DNA from: Scolanthus callimorphus
Taxonomy: Eukaryota > Cnidaria > Anthozoa > Actiniaria > Edwardsiidae
DNA: 64,000 nucleotides
NCBI GenBank assembly: GCA_033964015.1
Contig: CM066914.1
Coordinates: 21,876,234-21,940,233, forward strand
Direction: 5' to 3'
Shown here: positions 53,001-64,000 of the stretch, piece by piece
Layout: each line of letters opens with the position of its first letter
How positions within the stretch are numbered: position 1 is the stretch's first letter
Position numbers and translations under genes: made by a program
Notes under the pieces: generated by a model
What the model was told of the DNA's origin: nothing
The model's input: only the letters and a program-made list of their open reading frames with translations
Database searches by the model: none

Positions 53001-56000
53001 GTCACGTGGTCATAAAGGACCTTACCTGATAATCGTTAATAAGTCCACATGTCACGTCCATCGGTCACGTGGTCATTAAGGACCTTACCTGATAATCGTT
53101 AATAAGTCCACATGTCACGTCATCGGTCACGTGGTCATTAAGACCTTACCTGATAATCGTTAATAAGTCCACATGTCACGTCCATCGGTCACGTGGTCAT
53201 TAAGGACCTTACCTGATAATCGTTAATAAGTCCACGTCACGTCCATCGGTCACGTGGTCATTAAGGACCTTACCTGATAATTGTTAATAAGTCCACATGT
53301 CACGTCCATCGGTCACGTGGTCATTAAGGACCTTACCTGATAATCGTTAATAAGTCCACATGTCACGTCCATCGGTCACGTGGTCATTAAGGACCTTACC
53401 TGATAATCGTTAATAAGTCCACATGTCACGTCCATCGGTCACGTGGTCATTAAAGACCTTACCTGATAATCGTTAATAAGTCCACATGTCACGTCATCGG
53501 TCACGTGGTCATTAAGGACCTTACCTGATAATCGTTAATAAGTCCACATGTCACGTCCATCGGTCACGTGGTCATTAAGGACCTTACCTGATAATCGTTA
53601 ATAAGTCCACATGTCACGTCCATCGGTCACGTGGTCATTAAGGACCTTACCTGATAATCGTTAATAAGTCCACATGTCACGTCATCGGTGACGTGGTCAT
53701 TAAGGACCTTACCTGATAATCGTTAATAAGTCCACATGTCACGTCCATCGGTCACGTGGTCATTAAGGACCTTACCTGATAATCGTTAATAAGTCCACAT
53801 GTCACGTCCATCGGTCACGTGGTCATTAAGGACCTTACCTGATAATCGTTAATAAGTCCATATGTCACGTCCATCGGTCACGTGGTCATTAAGGACCTTA
53901 CCTGATAATCGTTAATAAGTCCACATGTCACGTCCATCGGTCACGTGGTCATTAAGACCTTACCTGATAATCGTTAATAAGTCCACATGTCACGTCCATC
54001 GGTCACGTGGTCATTAAGGACCTTACCTGATAATCGTTAATAAGTCCACATGTCACGTCCATCGGTCACGTGGTCATTAAGACCCTACCTGATAATCGTT
54101 AATAAGTCCACATGTCACGTCCATCGGTCACGTGGTCATTAAGGACCTTACCTGATAATCGTTAATAAGTCCATATGTCACGTCCATCGGTCACGTGGTC
54201 ATTAAGGACCTTACCTGATAATCGTTAATAAGTCCACATGTCACGTCATCGGTCACGTGGTCATTAAGACCTTACCTGATAATCGTTAATAAGTCCATAT
54301 GTCACGTCCATCGGTCACGTGGTCATTAAGGACCTTACCTGATAATCGTTAATAAGTCCACATGTCACGTGGTCATTAAGGACCTTACCTGATAATCGTT
54401 AATAAGTCCACATGTCACGTGGTCATAAAGGACCTTACCTGATAATCGTTAATAAGTCCACATGTCACGTCCATCGGTCACGTGGTCATTAAGGACCTTA
54501 CCTGATAATCGTTAATAAGTCCATATGTCACGTCCATCGGTACGTGGTCATTAAGGACCTTACCTGATAATCGTTAATAAGTCCACATGTCACGTCCATC
54601 GGTCACGTGGTCATTAAGGACCTTACCTGATAATCGTTAATAAGTCCATATGTCACGTCCATCGGTCACGTGGTCATTAAGGACCTTACCTGATAATCGT
54701 TAATAAGTCCACATGTCACGTCATCGGTCACGTGGTCATTAAGACCTTACCTGATAATCGTTAATAAGTCCATATGTCACGTCCATCGGTCACGTGGTCA
54801 TTAAGGACCTTACCTGATAATCGTTAATAAGTCCACATGTCACGTCCATCGGTCACGTGGTCATTAAGGACCTTACCTGATAATCGTTAATAAGTCCACA
54901 TGTCACGTGGTCATTAAGGACCTTACCTGATAATCGTTAATAAGTCCACATGTCACGTCATCGGTCACGTGGTCATTAAGGACCTTAGCTGATAATCGTT
55001 AATAAGTCCACATGTCACGTCCATCGGCCACGTGGTCATTAAGGACCTTACCTGATAATCGTTAATAAGTCCATACGGACACTTGGGCCCAGGACAGGTG
55101 GGAACTGGTGCCGTAGTAGTATTCAAAGTGACGTTTACTCCTGTTACAATGACCCCTACAGCGTCTCTCTCCGCACACATTCCCGCGAACCAGGCGAGCA
55201 TTAAATACACCACGGTACTCCAAAGAATCGCCCATAGTGTCCCTTTAGGGATGGCCTTCTGGGCGTCTTTCAGATCCCCTGAGATATTAACCCCCGCTAG
55301 GATCCCTGTGGCGGCGGGAAAAAATACCGCGAATACTGAAAAGAAGTTCTCACTCTCGCGGTAATCCGGGAACAGATTGGTTTTGAAGGTATTCATGTTG
55401 ACGCCGATGATGCCTTGCGCTCTCTTGGTGTCGCTCATGGGCGAGAGGAAGGTGCCGACGCTGGCGTCTACAATCGAGATAAGAAGGATAACAAGAAGGA
55501 ACATCTGGGTACGTACCTGAGATGGCATAAAAAGGAATAACAATTAGTTTTATTTTGCTAGGAGATGAGTCTTTATATCATCATACGGTAAATCGTCCGG
55601 CTAGTCTGCCTAGTACGCGGGCCTTTCCTTTGTTTGTGCGGACTTGTTGTTTCGGTTATCCTCAAGCGGCGCCCTCAAGCCCTCTTCTAATTAAGCCCAC
55701 CTCTCTCCATTTTGAAGATTCTTGTGAGCGTGCAACTTGTGAAAGTGCAAGTGACAAATGAAAAAGTTCATCCGTTTACGTAAAATAAAGGAAAATAAAC
55801 AAATATCAATGTCAGCCTATGAAGGGCTCTAGGCTTGGGGCATACCACCGAGTTTGGTAGTTTATTCCAGTCCCAGGGAGACTCGAGAAGAAATACACGG
55901 GCGAGACCAAATGACACAGGAAACCAGCGATCTGAATTTGCATAAATTTTGTTGATTTCATTCCCTCATTTCTCGATAATAAATGATTCTTCTGAGAAGC

Positions 56001-57835
56001 TATATCCAAACACCTCGAAGACCGTTAAAAAAAATTCCGCTTTGGCTCATTTTTTCAACCCACTTCTCCGTGTTTTGAAATCCTGATGAAACACTCGTTC
56101 TCGTGTTTGATATATTACTTACCACCCATTCAAGACCAATCAGGGTGACACTCAGCAGAAGCAATACACAGATGATGCCAATAATGCGGATATCATTCAC
56201 TTCATCAATCATCAGAGCATCATTTGCTTTTAATATGTCTCGGACAGTCTCAGCAAACCCCACCACATACAAAGCAACAGCAACAGCGTTTGCCAGAGAG
56301 AATATTAGTCCAATAGAGCCACCGAACTCTGGACCCAGACTACGAGAGATGAGGAAGTATGCTCCGCCTGAAGATATAAGTAGAAAGCAAGTGGGAATTA
56401 AATATAAAATGTTGTAGATGGACTCCACAGATTTGTAGCTTGTGTGTAAGCTGCACCACTGGCCGTCAAGCAGCCATAAGTGGAGACACTGAGGGAGGCA
56501 CTGCCACAGTCGCCACAGTTTATATTAATACGTACTCAGTGGTTCTTAACTTCCCCCTGAAACTGGGTAGGGTTAAGTAAAGGTGAGACGTGGCCTTGGT
56601 TCATTGTCTCATCGAAACGACGTAAAACACAAGACGTAGAACAAAGACGTAGAACAAGACGTAGAACAAAGTTCAACTCACAATATGAATCATGACCTGA
56701 ACAGAGAAAATTCCTAGCTGGTAGTCGGTCCTGGATCAGTGCCAACTGTGCTCCCGGTATTACTGACTAATCAAGGGCTGAAGAATAGATTCTAGCAATT
56801 TTGAAAGGGTAAACATCTTGGCCCCATCCACATTGTATCCCAATATTTTTTGAATCTGCAACTTATTCTTTCTAGATATGACTATGTTTAGGATCCCATA
56901 AGGGGCCCGACATTACCTTTGTCCAGAGGTGCCACTGGCCCCTAAATAAAAAAATCTAGTCTAGTCGCCATATTAAAGTCACAATCCAGGCCCTACTAAA
57001 GGATCCTGCTTAGATTGTTCTCCAGTGAGTGTGTTGCTGGCTGTATAATGGCTGGAGACTGTACAGTGATGGCATAATATAATAATAATAGGCATTTATA
57101 GAATGCTATTTCTACTAATGAATCCAATAGCACTTTACAATATCACTGCAAGGAGGGTTTTATCATGACGCATTCTACCTCTGCCACAGCTGCAAGATGA
57201 CAATGGCTGTATAATGGCTGGAGACTGTACAGTGATGGCATAATATAATAATAATAGGCATTTATAGAATGCTATTTCTACTAATGAATCCAATAGCACT
57301 TTACAATATCACTGCAAGGAGGGTTTTATCATGATGCATTCTACCTCTGCCACAGCTGCAAGATGACAATGGCTGGAGACTGTACAGTGATGGAATAATA
57401 TAATAATAATAGGCATTTATAGGATGTTATTTCTGCTAATGAATCCAATAGCACTTTACAATATCACTACAAGGAGGGTTATATCATGATGCATTCTACC
57501 TCTGCCACAGCTGCAAGATGACAACAACAACAATAATAAAAAAATCTGCACATACCTCCCTTGACCTCACCATTAGTACACACAGCTGACATTGAAAGAG
57601 TCGTCATGGTAGTCACAACTGCTGACAAAACAATGATGACAGATGTCCAAATCATTCCTGCCTGTCCAACACACCATGTCAAGCGGAGAAAAAGCATGAC
57701 TCCCCAGATGTTCAGAAGACATCTAAGCATGACACCCTTCAGCCACCCAAACTTGGGGGCTAGCTTGACTTTAGCATCCCCTCTCACTGTCACCGTGTCT
57801 CCACTACGGTAAAGACCATTCTCCATGTCATCGCC
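45693..57835 (-). CDS. SLC12A2: Na-K-2Cl cotransporter (SLC12, NKCC group), partial gene span
   Basis: Seven exons encode the membrane core and cytosolic C-terminus of a secondary transporter carrying Na, K and Cl across the plasma membrane. TM1 reads [13 protein letters not shown]. Later segments match the family at [57 protein letters not shown] and VNWGSSAQA. The C-terminus includes [11 protein letters not shown] and ends SVLTFYC, like the SVLTFYS of vertebrate NKCCs. The large loop between TM7 and TM8 has likely N-glycosylation sites (NVT, NTT). The N-terminal regulatory exons were not identified. The last exon needs a frame change near 46650-46880. Exon 3's donor is the founder of a ~60-copy tandem array. 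Confidence 0.93.
46781..46878 (-). other. Candidate 98-bp intron in NKCC exon 7
   Basis: GTGACG...CTCAG on the minus strand. Its length is 2 mod 3, exactly what joins the two open frames. The donor is weak and the segment would encode an acidic linker ([17 protein letters not shown]), so a 1-bp sequence error is an equal alternative. Confidence 0.3.
48143..49140. repeat. CRE-rich 128-bp satellite element, copy B
   Basis: About 6.3 tandem units with an exact 128-bp spacing of the TTAGAGTCTTCCCTTCA motif. Most units hold the palindrome TGACGTCATCGATGACGTCA or a variant, then TCACGTGACCAC. The flanking part at 49080-49140 holds a GCGCGGGCCTTCGGCCCGCG hairpin. Lies in the NKCC intron between exons 6 and 7, inverted relative to 39690-40548. 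Confidence 0.85.
49162..49288 (-). CDS. SLC12A2: NKCC exon 6
   Basis: Encodes [18 protein letters not shown], then [17 protein letters not shown], matching [12 protein letters not shown] and KMKAFY of NKCC. Phases 0 and 1 fit both neighbours. Confidence 0.92.
49924..50088 (-). CDS. SLC12A2: NKCC exon 5
   Basis: 55 codons starting [20 protein letters not shown] and ending [16 protein letters not shown], the first C-terminal cytosolic segment ([13 protein letters not shown] is family-invariant). Acceptor TTGCAG, donor GTCAGT. Confidence 0.93.
50238..50729 (-). CDS. SLC12A2: NKCC exon 4 (TM8-TM12)
   Basis: 164 codons from [20 protein letters not shown] to YVDIKKPE. Contains [39 protein letters not shown] and [14 protein letters not shown]. 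Acceptor ATGTAG, donor GTAAGA. Confidence 0.94.
51254..55075 (-). repeat. Exon-donor minisatellite, ~60 copies of a 63-bp unit
   Basis: On the minus strand each unit reads GGACTTATTAACGATTATCAG (the last 21 nt of NKCC exon 3, GLINDYQ is encoded), then GTAAGGTCCTTAATGACCAC and GTGACCGATGGACGTGACAT. The first copy is the real exon end. Units are 63 bp, with 62-bp (ATCGG instead of CATCGG) and shorter variants. Nearly all keep a GT donor, mostly GTAAGG, with a few GTAGGG. Each also holds a CACGTG E-box. It fills about 88% of the intron 50730-55051. Confidence 0.93.
55052..55516 (-). CDS. SLC12A2: NKCC exon 3, founder of the splice-donor array
   Basis: 155 codons from [20 protein letters not shown] to [14 protein letters not shown], ending CAG|GTAAGG at 55052/55051. 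Contains [20 protein letters not shown] and a glycosylated loop. The next exon continues VMEKLS, as human YGLMNNFQ-VMSM does. The last 21 nt (GLINDYQ) and the donor recur about 60 times downstream. Confidence 0.94.
56123..56367 (-). CDS. SLC12A2: NKCC exon 2
   Basis: Encodes [20 protein letters not shown], then [12 protein letters not shown] and a helix ending LIGLEWV. Acceptor CTTCAG, donor GTAAGT. Confidence 0.94.
57041..57525. repeat. Triplicated ~166-bp tandem repeat
   Basis: Three copies begin at about 57041, 57207 and 57371, the last lacking 11 bp. Unit: GGCTGGAGACTGTACAGTGA ... CTCTGCCACAGCTGCAAGAT. It ends 30 bp below the TM1 exon's donor, within the NKCC intron. Confidence 0.85.
57556..57835 (-). 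CDS. SLC12A2: NKCC exon with TM1
   Basis: Encodes [20 protein letters not shown], then [20 protein letters not shown] and TM1-TM2, ending CTNGEVKG. Matches [20 protein letters not shown]. The acceptor TTGCAG precedes it, so at least one more exon lies upstream. Confidence 0.93.
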
Positions 57836-58296
57836 CTGCAAGAGGATCATCACAAAATGTTGAACCATCACTGAGGTATGGAGGACAAGGATGGATAGAC
57901 TCAGGGATGGATAAGAGGGGTGCGTCCAGTGCTCGACCTTAGTGGTTGTCCACTTGTCCTGGGCAAGTAAGAAATGCTTCAGGACAAGTGAAAACTCAGG
58001 GGCACTAGTCACAGGACAATATAATAATGAGAAATATAATAAAACATAAAACGTTTTGCTGGTGTGTGGTTTGTTGTTTAAAAGTGTTCACACTGTTTTT
58101 TTTCCAGCGAGTCTCGAAACTACCATCTTTTCATGGAAAATGTTGGACTTTCGTCCAGTCAACAGTTTACGAAGGGCATTGGTAAACAAGTTACATTTAT
58201 ATGGTTCATACATAGGCTTGGTCTATATTTCACAACAATTTTTTATACCATAACTGGACAACTAGAAACTTGGCTAGGGCAAGTAACTTTTTTGTG

Positions 58297-59031
58297 CAGA
58301 ACTTCTGGTATTTCGCGCGGTCGCGGAACCCGCGAAATTTAGGTAAATCCGCGAAATGTACCAAAACACGCGAAATCCGTAAGAATTTGCTATAAATCTT
58401 AAAGAATGATAATGACACAGCATGTCGGCTTTTCGAGTTATCTACTTGCTTGAAAAACAAGGTAAACCTGCAAGTTTAGCTTGAATCTTTCGCCAATGAC
58501 TCGAGTTCATTCAAAACAACCAGGCGTTCTAAATTTCGCGAAAACTGGATACTAGCCAAGATGTAAGAAGCGTTGCTATTGGCGCATTTCTCAGCGCATT
58601 GTTGTTGGAATAGCAAATGATGACCTTTTGTTATATAAAACCATTCCTAAGTATTAATTGCCTCAACCATAGTTAGTAGCTCAACCCATGATCACAGTAT
58701 TTCGCGACAAAGTGACTAAGTTGTACATTTGTTTTTCATTAAAACGTTAATTAAATTTAAAATCTTCACGCGAACATTTTCTCCGAAATTTGCTTGTAAA
58801 TTCACACGCGATTGAGCGTTTTTTTTCTCGCGCGAATTCGACCCGCGGAGGTCTGCCGTTTTTCTTCTTCACGAATTAGAGAACCTACTAAGAAATCCCG
58901 CGAAATCGGTTGTTTTTCCCGTGAATTCGGCTGTTTTCCATGAATTTTGCCTCGAAATTGGCCATTTTACCGCGAATTTGAACCTAAAAATCCTGCGAAA
59001 ATTTTTTTTTCATGACCTGCCAGAAGCCCTG
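58297..59031. mobile_element. hAT-like element with CGCGAAAT subterminal repeats
   Basis: CAGAACTTCTGG at the left and CCAGAAGCCCTG at the right are inverted. Many CGCGAAAT or CGCGAATT motifs cluster near both ends. Organised like 26143-27401 but with a different motif. Confidence 0.6.
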
Positions 59032-59813
59032 ATTCAATGATTTATCCTAAGGGAGTAGTCATTAATTAACGGGGGGATGGGCATTTTTTTCAAACCCGGG
59101 GCCCAGATTTTAAAAGCACATTCTTCACGCCTCAGAGAAAAGGTAGATGAACATTTCATTTTTTTGGAGAGTTAACAAAAATACTGCAAAAATAACTGTA
59201 TTAGATGTCTTCTTTATGCGCCGAAAATTTTAAACCGCACATGATATTATCAACGTGTGTTATACTATGCAGTTAATGAATAAAAATGATTTTACTATCA
59301 GAATCTTGTCTATGCTATCGCAGCCATCAATGTCACCCTGTCTAAGAATCAGCAGGCAAAAAAATTTGCCCCCCCTCGAATGTAAGCCCAACAATTTGAG
59401 CCCCCACAAAATCAAAGCCCCCGCCCCCATATATTTGCCGCCCCCACACACGCTCCCTAAACTTCCAAAATAAAGATGTAGAAATTTAGAAAGTGCAAAG
59501 TTCAGAAAAACGTTATTGCTACATTTTCCATTAGAATTCAGAGGCCAAGACTTTTGTTATTCAGCCTCAGTCCATGATGAACAGAGCAAAAATATAGACA
59601 AGCTAGAGCCTTCTGGAGCACTCATTCAGGATATTATTGGATGAAATCTTGTTTCTTTAATATACTGTTAGTAGGTGTATACAAAAAATGATAATCAAAC
59701 ATATGTTGAATAAAAAGCTCTAGCAAATAGAGTAGGGATAGAGTCAGCTTCCCTGCAAATAGGAGCATTTCATTAGTTGAAAGAAAGGATGAAATCTATG
59801 CCATATAACTTAC

Positions 59814-59849
59814 CCTACATTTGGGTGAAGCAAGAGTTGGCACATCCAT
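59814..59849 (-). CDS. Candidate NKCC first exon
   Basis: ATG GAT GTG CCA and eight further codons end at a good donor (AGG|GTAAGT) in phase 0, which would join in frame to the TM1 exon. No homology supports it. The usual long NKCC N-terminus would then be absent, so this may be chance. Confidence 0.2.
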
Positions 59850-62690
59850 TGAGCCTTTACACAAAAATGCTATTTTACTTGATCCAAAGCACTGCCAAAG
59901 ACTTGAAAGGTGTGGTATGTGAGGATGCACCCCTCAAATAGTTACCACAAACCATGCAGAGCATAAAAGCATGAGTTTAACATGAAAATTAGACTCTGCT
60001 GGTGAATTCAGGAAAACCTGTCACATGCCACTAACTGTTCAAAACAGGCTAAACAATGTAGCTTGGTATCGAAGGTAACTAGAATAGCAATGATCAGAAA
60101 AAGCCATATGCATGTATTCCAAAATGTTGCACCAACAATTCAAGAACAGTAAATTCCAATTTCAACATGCCTATACCTTTTCTGTTAATTATTTATCAGG
60201 GGTTTGATAGCAGCAGCTCTCCTACAACAGACTAGTAAGAAAATATGAATATCTGATCTAAATAAAATAATGAATTTGACACATTTTGCTTTGTCCACAT
60301 AGAATGATATGGTGTAATTATCTCTCCTCTTCTTGAAATTGTAGCTGGTGGTGGTTGTTAAAGATTTATTAAAAGCTTTTCCTTGGAAAAGAAAAGAGAA
60401 TAAACAGATGGAATTGATAAAATTGTCTAATTCCAGTTGTTCCAATAAAATAAGCCATATAAAGAAATTAATATTTTATGATTATTATAACATTGCAGAC
60501 AAAAAAAATTCAGACATATTTTAAACTAATATATACATATGACTTGACTATGTACTATGTGCTTCAGTGTCAACTGGGAAAGTTTTCTGTATACTGTACC
60601 AAAGATACACATACTAAAATAACACCAGGCACTCTGAGAGATTAGTTAGATTGCTGTGGTCAGATAATTTCAACAAACTTGCCTCAAACAGAAATTTAAT
60701 AACTAAAACAAGAGAAGAAACAAAAATCCCAGAAAAATATCAAAGAAAAATGTTGCTGAAACAGAACTACAGGAAAGTGCTGATAATTCCAACTGCCAAA
60801 TGAAGTATAAACACTATAAAGAATCACTGTTAAACAAGTGTGTGTGTGTGGGGGGGGGGGGGGGGGGGGGGGGCAAGGGGTTGCATTGTTTTTCTTCAGG
60901 AATTGGAAAGGTAATATATTTTTCCAGTGAATTATGTTTATGTGAGTTATTAAAATTGTGTGTTTATTATTTGATTTTACTGTTTTCCTTTATTCAACTA
61001 CCCTGGCAAAATTACTTAAACATTTTAGACCTTGAAAAAGAATTTTAGACAGCAATTAATATAAGGATCCAGCTCTGGTCTGGAATATGAATATCAAACA
61101 ACAAGGCCTTACAATTACCACCTTTGCATCATTAAACAATGTTTAAAGAATCTTATCAAAATCAAAATTAAGATAAGATTACTATGTTATTAAAATGAAG
61201 ATTACTCTTTCTACAGAAATGGCCTGCTGAGTATATGGTATATATATATTACACATTAACTGTCCAGATGTTTCAAGAATTAGTCCAAAAGGTTTCTTTC
61301 GCCATTCATATTAATCAGTTTTTGAGTGGCATGTGTGTTCGTTAATGTTGATCATGTGAAATTTAATGGTTTTCTTTTCATTACCCTCGTCAATAATTTA
61401 AAACAGATGTCACTTCTTAATTAAAACTATGGGAAACCCTTGAATGGAGACATAATATAGGTACAGGCACATAGTGATGTCACAAAAACTTCAAATTTGC
61501 ATGCGGGCAAGCTACCAGTAGTGAAAATCCACACAAAAAAACAAAAACTACCAAAAAATTACAGATTGTCAATTTTCAGACATTATTTTGACATTTTTTG
61601 GACATTTGTCAGACATTTTGATCGCCATTTCTCCTTAAAAGTGCATGATAAAAGATGGCAAATGTCCAAACTTGCATTTGGCTTTATTCCCATTTTGATA
61701 AGATGGTACAGTACCTGGCTAAAGTAGAAATATAGAACCTTTGAATAATATCAGCATTCATGGTTAGTGTTTTCACTGTAAAAATTGGGAAAGATATTAT
61801 ATGAAAATAAAACTTTGTCCACTGAAACGTCATGAATTTTTTAACTTTGCACATGAACCAGCTACGTATCTAAAATGTATGAACATCACCTAAAAATAAG
61901 AAACTCTGTTTATATTCTGGTTGGTAAAATCACATACAAATGTCTGTAAAAATGTTTTTTACTTTTGATAATTACAGTATATCTTCTCTAGATTCTAATC
62001 TATTGCTCTCAATCTTGGCAATTTTACTATAAATAAAAAAAAAGTTTTTCTAGTACTGTGGTCAGATTTGGACTAGCTCATCCTTTAAAAAAATGAATCT
62101 CGAAGTTGCAATAATAACATTTGTGTGACACTGCACCCACCTATAATGTACAGTGGATGGGTTACTCTATGTAGGAGGATTGCAATTTTTGAAATGCTAT
62201 CTCTTCATTAAGGGTGCAACCATAGGGGGGGGAGGTAACTACAGGAAGAACTTTGTAACAATCTTAGCCTAGAATTTGTCGATAGGTTTAGAAAATAACA
62301 AGCTCAACTTCACAAGCTGTTACACTGTATAATCATGCCATAACAGAAGGACATGTAATTTTATAGCCTCCATTAAAATCCTTGTCGTAAAGCAACAACT
62401 CTGTGGGGACAAAAGCCCCCATTCCTCAATAGCAAATGGCAAGTTTAAACAAATGTTCAACCCATGTCCAACCCTAACCTGAGTAAATAGTCCACCTTTA
62501 TAAGGTAGTTGATCTCTTGATATTACAGTGTTCTCTGTTGGTCTGCTGGGTCCATATAAAAATCATAAAGATGGAGAAGAGAGTGTCCACACAAATAGTT
62601 CAAGGACAGATTGGTTATCGCTGAAGACCACATGAGGGTCATTCATGCATGAAATATCATCAAAAGGCAAGGCCTTATGCAATATATTTT

Positions 62691-63050
62691 CAGAGTTCCC
62701 ACGTTTTGAAGCTGTCAAAATTCCAGGACTTTCAAGGACTTTTGAAAAAATTAAGGACCTTGCATACCAAAAAAGCATTATAATGTACTGCATGGGCGCA
62801 CACATCTTGACATTTTGGTTTCATTGACGACATTCAACAAACAAATTTAATTTTGCAGTCTTTATTTTGTTTATTAATCACTTGTATTGTTACAAAATTT
62901 CCCAGAACTCATTTGTAGAAACTTTTTCCAGGACTTTTAAGGACCTTGGCATATTTTTTTGAAAATTCCAGGACTTTCAAGGCCTGTAAAAGGACATTTC
63001 AAAATTCCAGGACTTTCCAGGTTTTCAAGGACCTGTGGGTGGGAACCCTG
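62691..63050. mobile_element. hAT-like element with CCAGGACTTTCAAGG repeats
   Basis: CAGAGTTCCCAC at the left and GTGGGAACCCTG at the right. Subterminal AATTCCAGGACTTTCAAGGA units occur at both ends. No clear target duplication. Confidence 0.6.
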
Positions 63051-63715
63051 AAGTCTTTGCACCCTACAGAATCCTTAATAGCTAATCCCACTGGCAACAT
63101 TGTCTAAAGTTTTGTAGCCACAGTGCTGCTGTCTTGTAAGATTACTGGAACCCATTGTCAATTTAGAATCGATAGAAAACACTTTTTTAAATTGTAACAT
63201 TAATCAATGGGAAATTGACATTCTTTCATCGCTCCAGTCATATTAGATGGTTCCCATATTACTTGCTCCAGTCATATACCATATGTACCTAATATGACCA
63301 TAGTTTTCAATATCTTTATACAATATGTACCAATTTTATTAAGTATTGAAGACTGAGATAGTAAACAAGGTTCCCAAATAATATTCTATCAAAAGCTCTT
63401 GAGCACAAAAGGACTGGTTAAGTGCCAATTTTCATTGCGTTTCTTTGGGAAAATCCGGATTCGGATTCTTGAATCTAAAAACAGATTTTTCGTTTCTTTG
63501 AGAAATCCAAATAAGGATTCTGAATCCATTGAATCCACTCTCGTCGTGGATTCAGGAGATTAAATCTGAATCCGGATTCAACTGTTTCTAAATCCTTGCA
63601 TTTCTTTGGGAAATGATTAGAAAAGAATACTTTGGGTCAGTGTTTACCTATCATCACGCGTGGTGCCCTTGTGCATGTGAGAGGGTCGTCCAGCAACTGT
63701 TACCATGGTAAAAAT

Positions 63716-64000
63716 CCCCGGGGGGGGGGGGGGGGACTCCCCATATTTTCAGACGGGGGTACTCGTCCTATCCCTTAGGGTATAAAATTGACAGACGTGC
63801 TATCTCTTAGGGGTGTTTAAAATCAGCCCTATCCCTTAGGGAGTCTCAGACCAATCTTTGCCCAGAAATATATTGGTACTGACACCAGAACTGATATTTT
63901 GAAAGGAAACTTGGATGAAAACCCTAAAAGACCTAAAATTCGCTTTATTTGTTTTGACCTGCCAAATTTGCTATCTTTTAGGGGTAAATTCGGCGCTCGC
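63716..64000. mobile_element. Truncated poly-G-ended repeat
   Basis: A run of about 20 G, then ACTCCCCATATTTTCAG and repeated TATCCCTTAGGG or TATCTTTTAGGGG. Same family as 40611-41093, cut by the window end. Confidence 0.6.

Larger units (their letters stand above)
57836..64000. other. Region upstream of the NKCC TM1 exon
   Basis: No secure exon. Contains the hAT-like elements 58297-59031 and 62691-63050, a poly-G run at 60849-60872 and a truncated poly-G repeat at 63716-64000. It is probably NKCC intron plus flank. Confidence 0.4.

Noticed and set aside
51254..55075. CRISPR-like array
   Set aside because: Copies are head to tail with no variable spacers, the genome is eukaryotic, and the unit derives from an NKCC exon end.
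63643..63706. NKCC N-terminal exon (minus strand, MVTVAGRPSHMHKGTT)
   Set aside because: An open frame and a GTAAAC donor exist, but the phase does not fit the TM1 exon and no family similarity was seen.

Overview
The window is nuclear DNA from an animal: AT-rich, intron-rich, with typical GT-AG junctions and packed with short non-autonomous DNA transposons (MITEs, foldbacks). The gene set and repeat style suggest an early-branching metazoan, most likely an anthozoan cnidarian. That assignment is an inference; nothing in the window names the species.

Three protein-coding genes can be reconstructed exon by exon. (1) A class IIa histone deacetylase (HDAC4/5/7/9 type) lies on the minus strand from 35544 down to 12764: 22 coding exons, about 1112 codons. 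It has a glutamine-rich N-terminus, a MEF2-binding segment, an NLS, three 14-3-3 phosphosites, a complete deacetylase domain and the C-terminal export signal. (2) A 73-residue LYR-motif microprotein lies on the plus strand (38090-38266 joined to 42150-42194). It matches the mitoribosome-assembly microprotein that vertebrates encode upstream of MIEF1. (3) A Na-K-2Cl cotransporter (SLC12, NKCC group) lies on the minus strand from 57835 down to 45693. The transmembrane core and C-terminal domain are present; the N-terminal cytoplasmic exons are not identified and may lie beyond the window.

Layout: 1-12.2 kb is a gene-poor repeat graveyard with several datable nested insertions. 12.7-35.5 kb is the HDAC gene, its introns full of MITEs. 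35.5-38 kb is the divergent intergenic region between HDAC and the LYR gene. 38-42.2 kb is the LYR gene, whose single intron holds a CRE-rich satellite and a long poly-G tract. 42.2-45.7 kb is intergenic repeats. 45.7-57.8 kb is NKCC. 57.8-64 kb shows no secure gene.

The most striking object is a roughly 3.8-kb minisatellite (51254-55075) filling one NKCC intron. Its unit of about 63 bp is a duplication of the 3' end of the preceding NKCC exon together with that exon's 5' splice site. About 60 copies of a 21-nt coding stub plus a GTAAGG or similar donor stand in sense orientation directly behind the true donor. The copy next to the true donor has lost its GT, and a 1,413-bp block within the array is itself duplicated.
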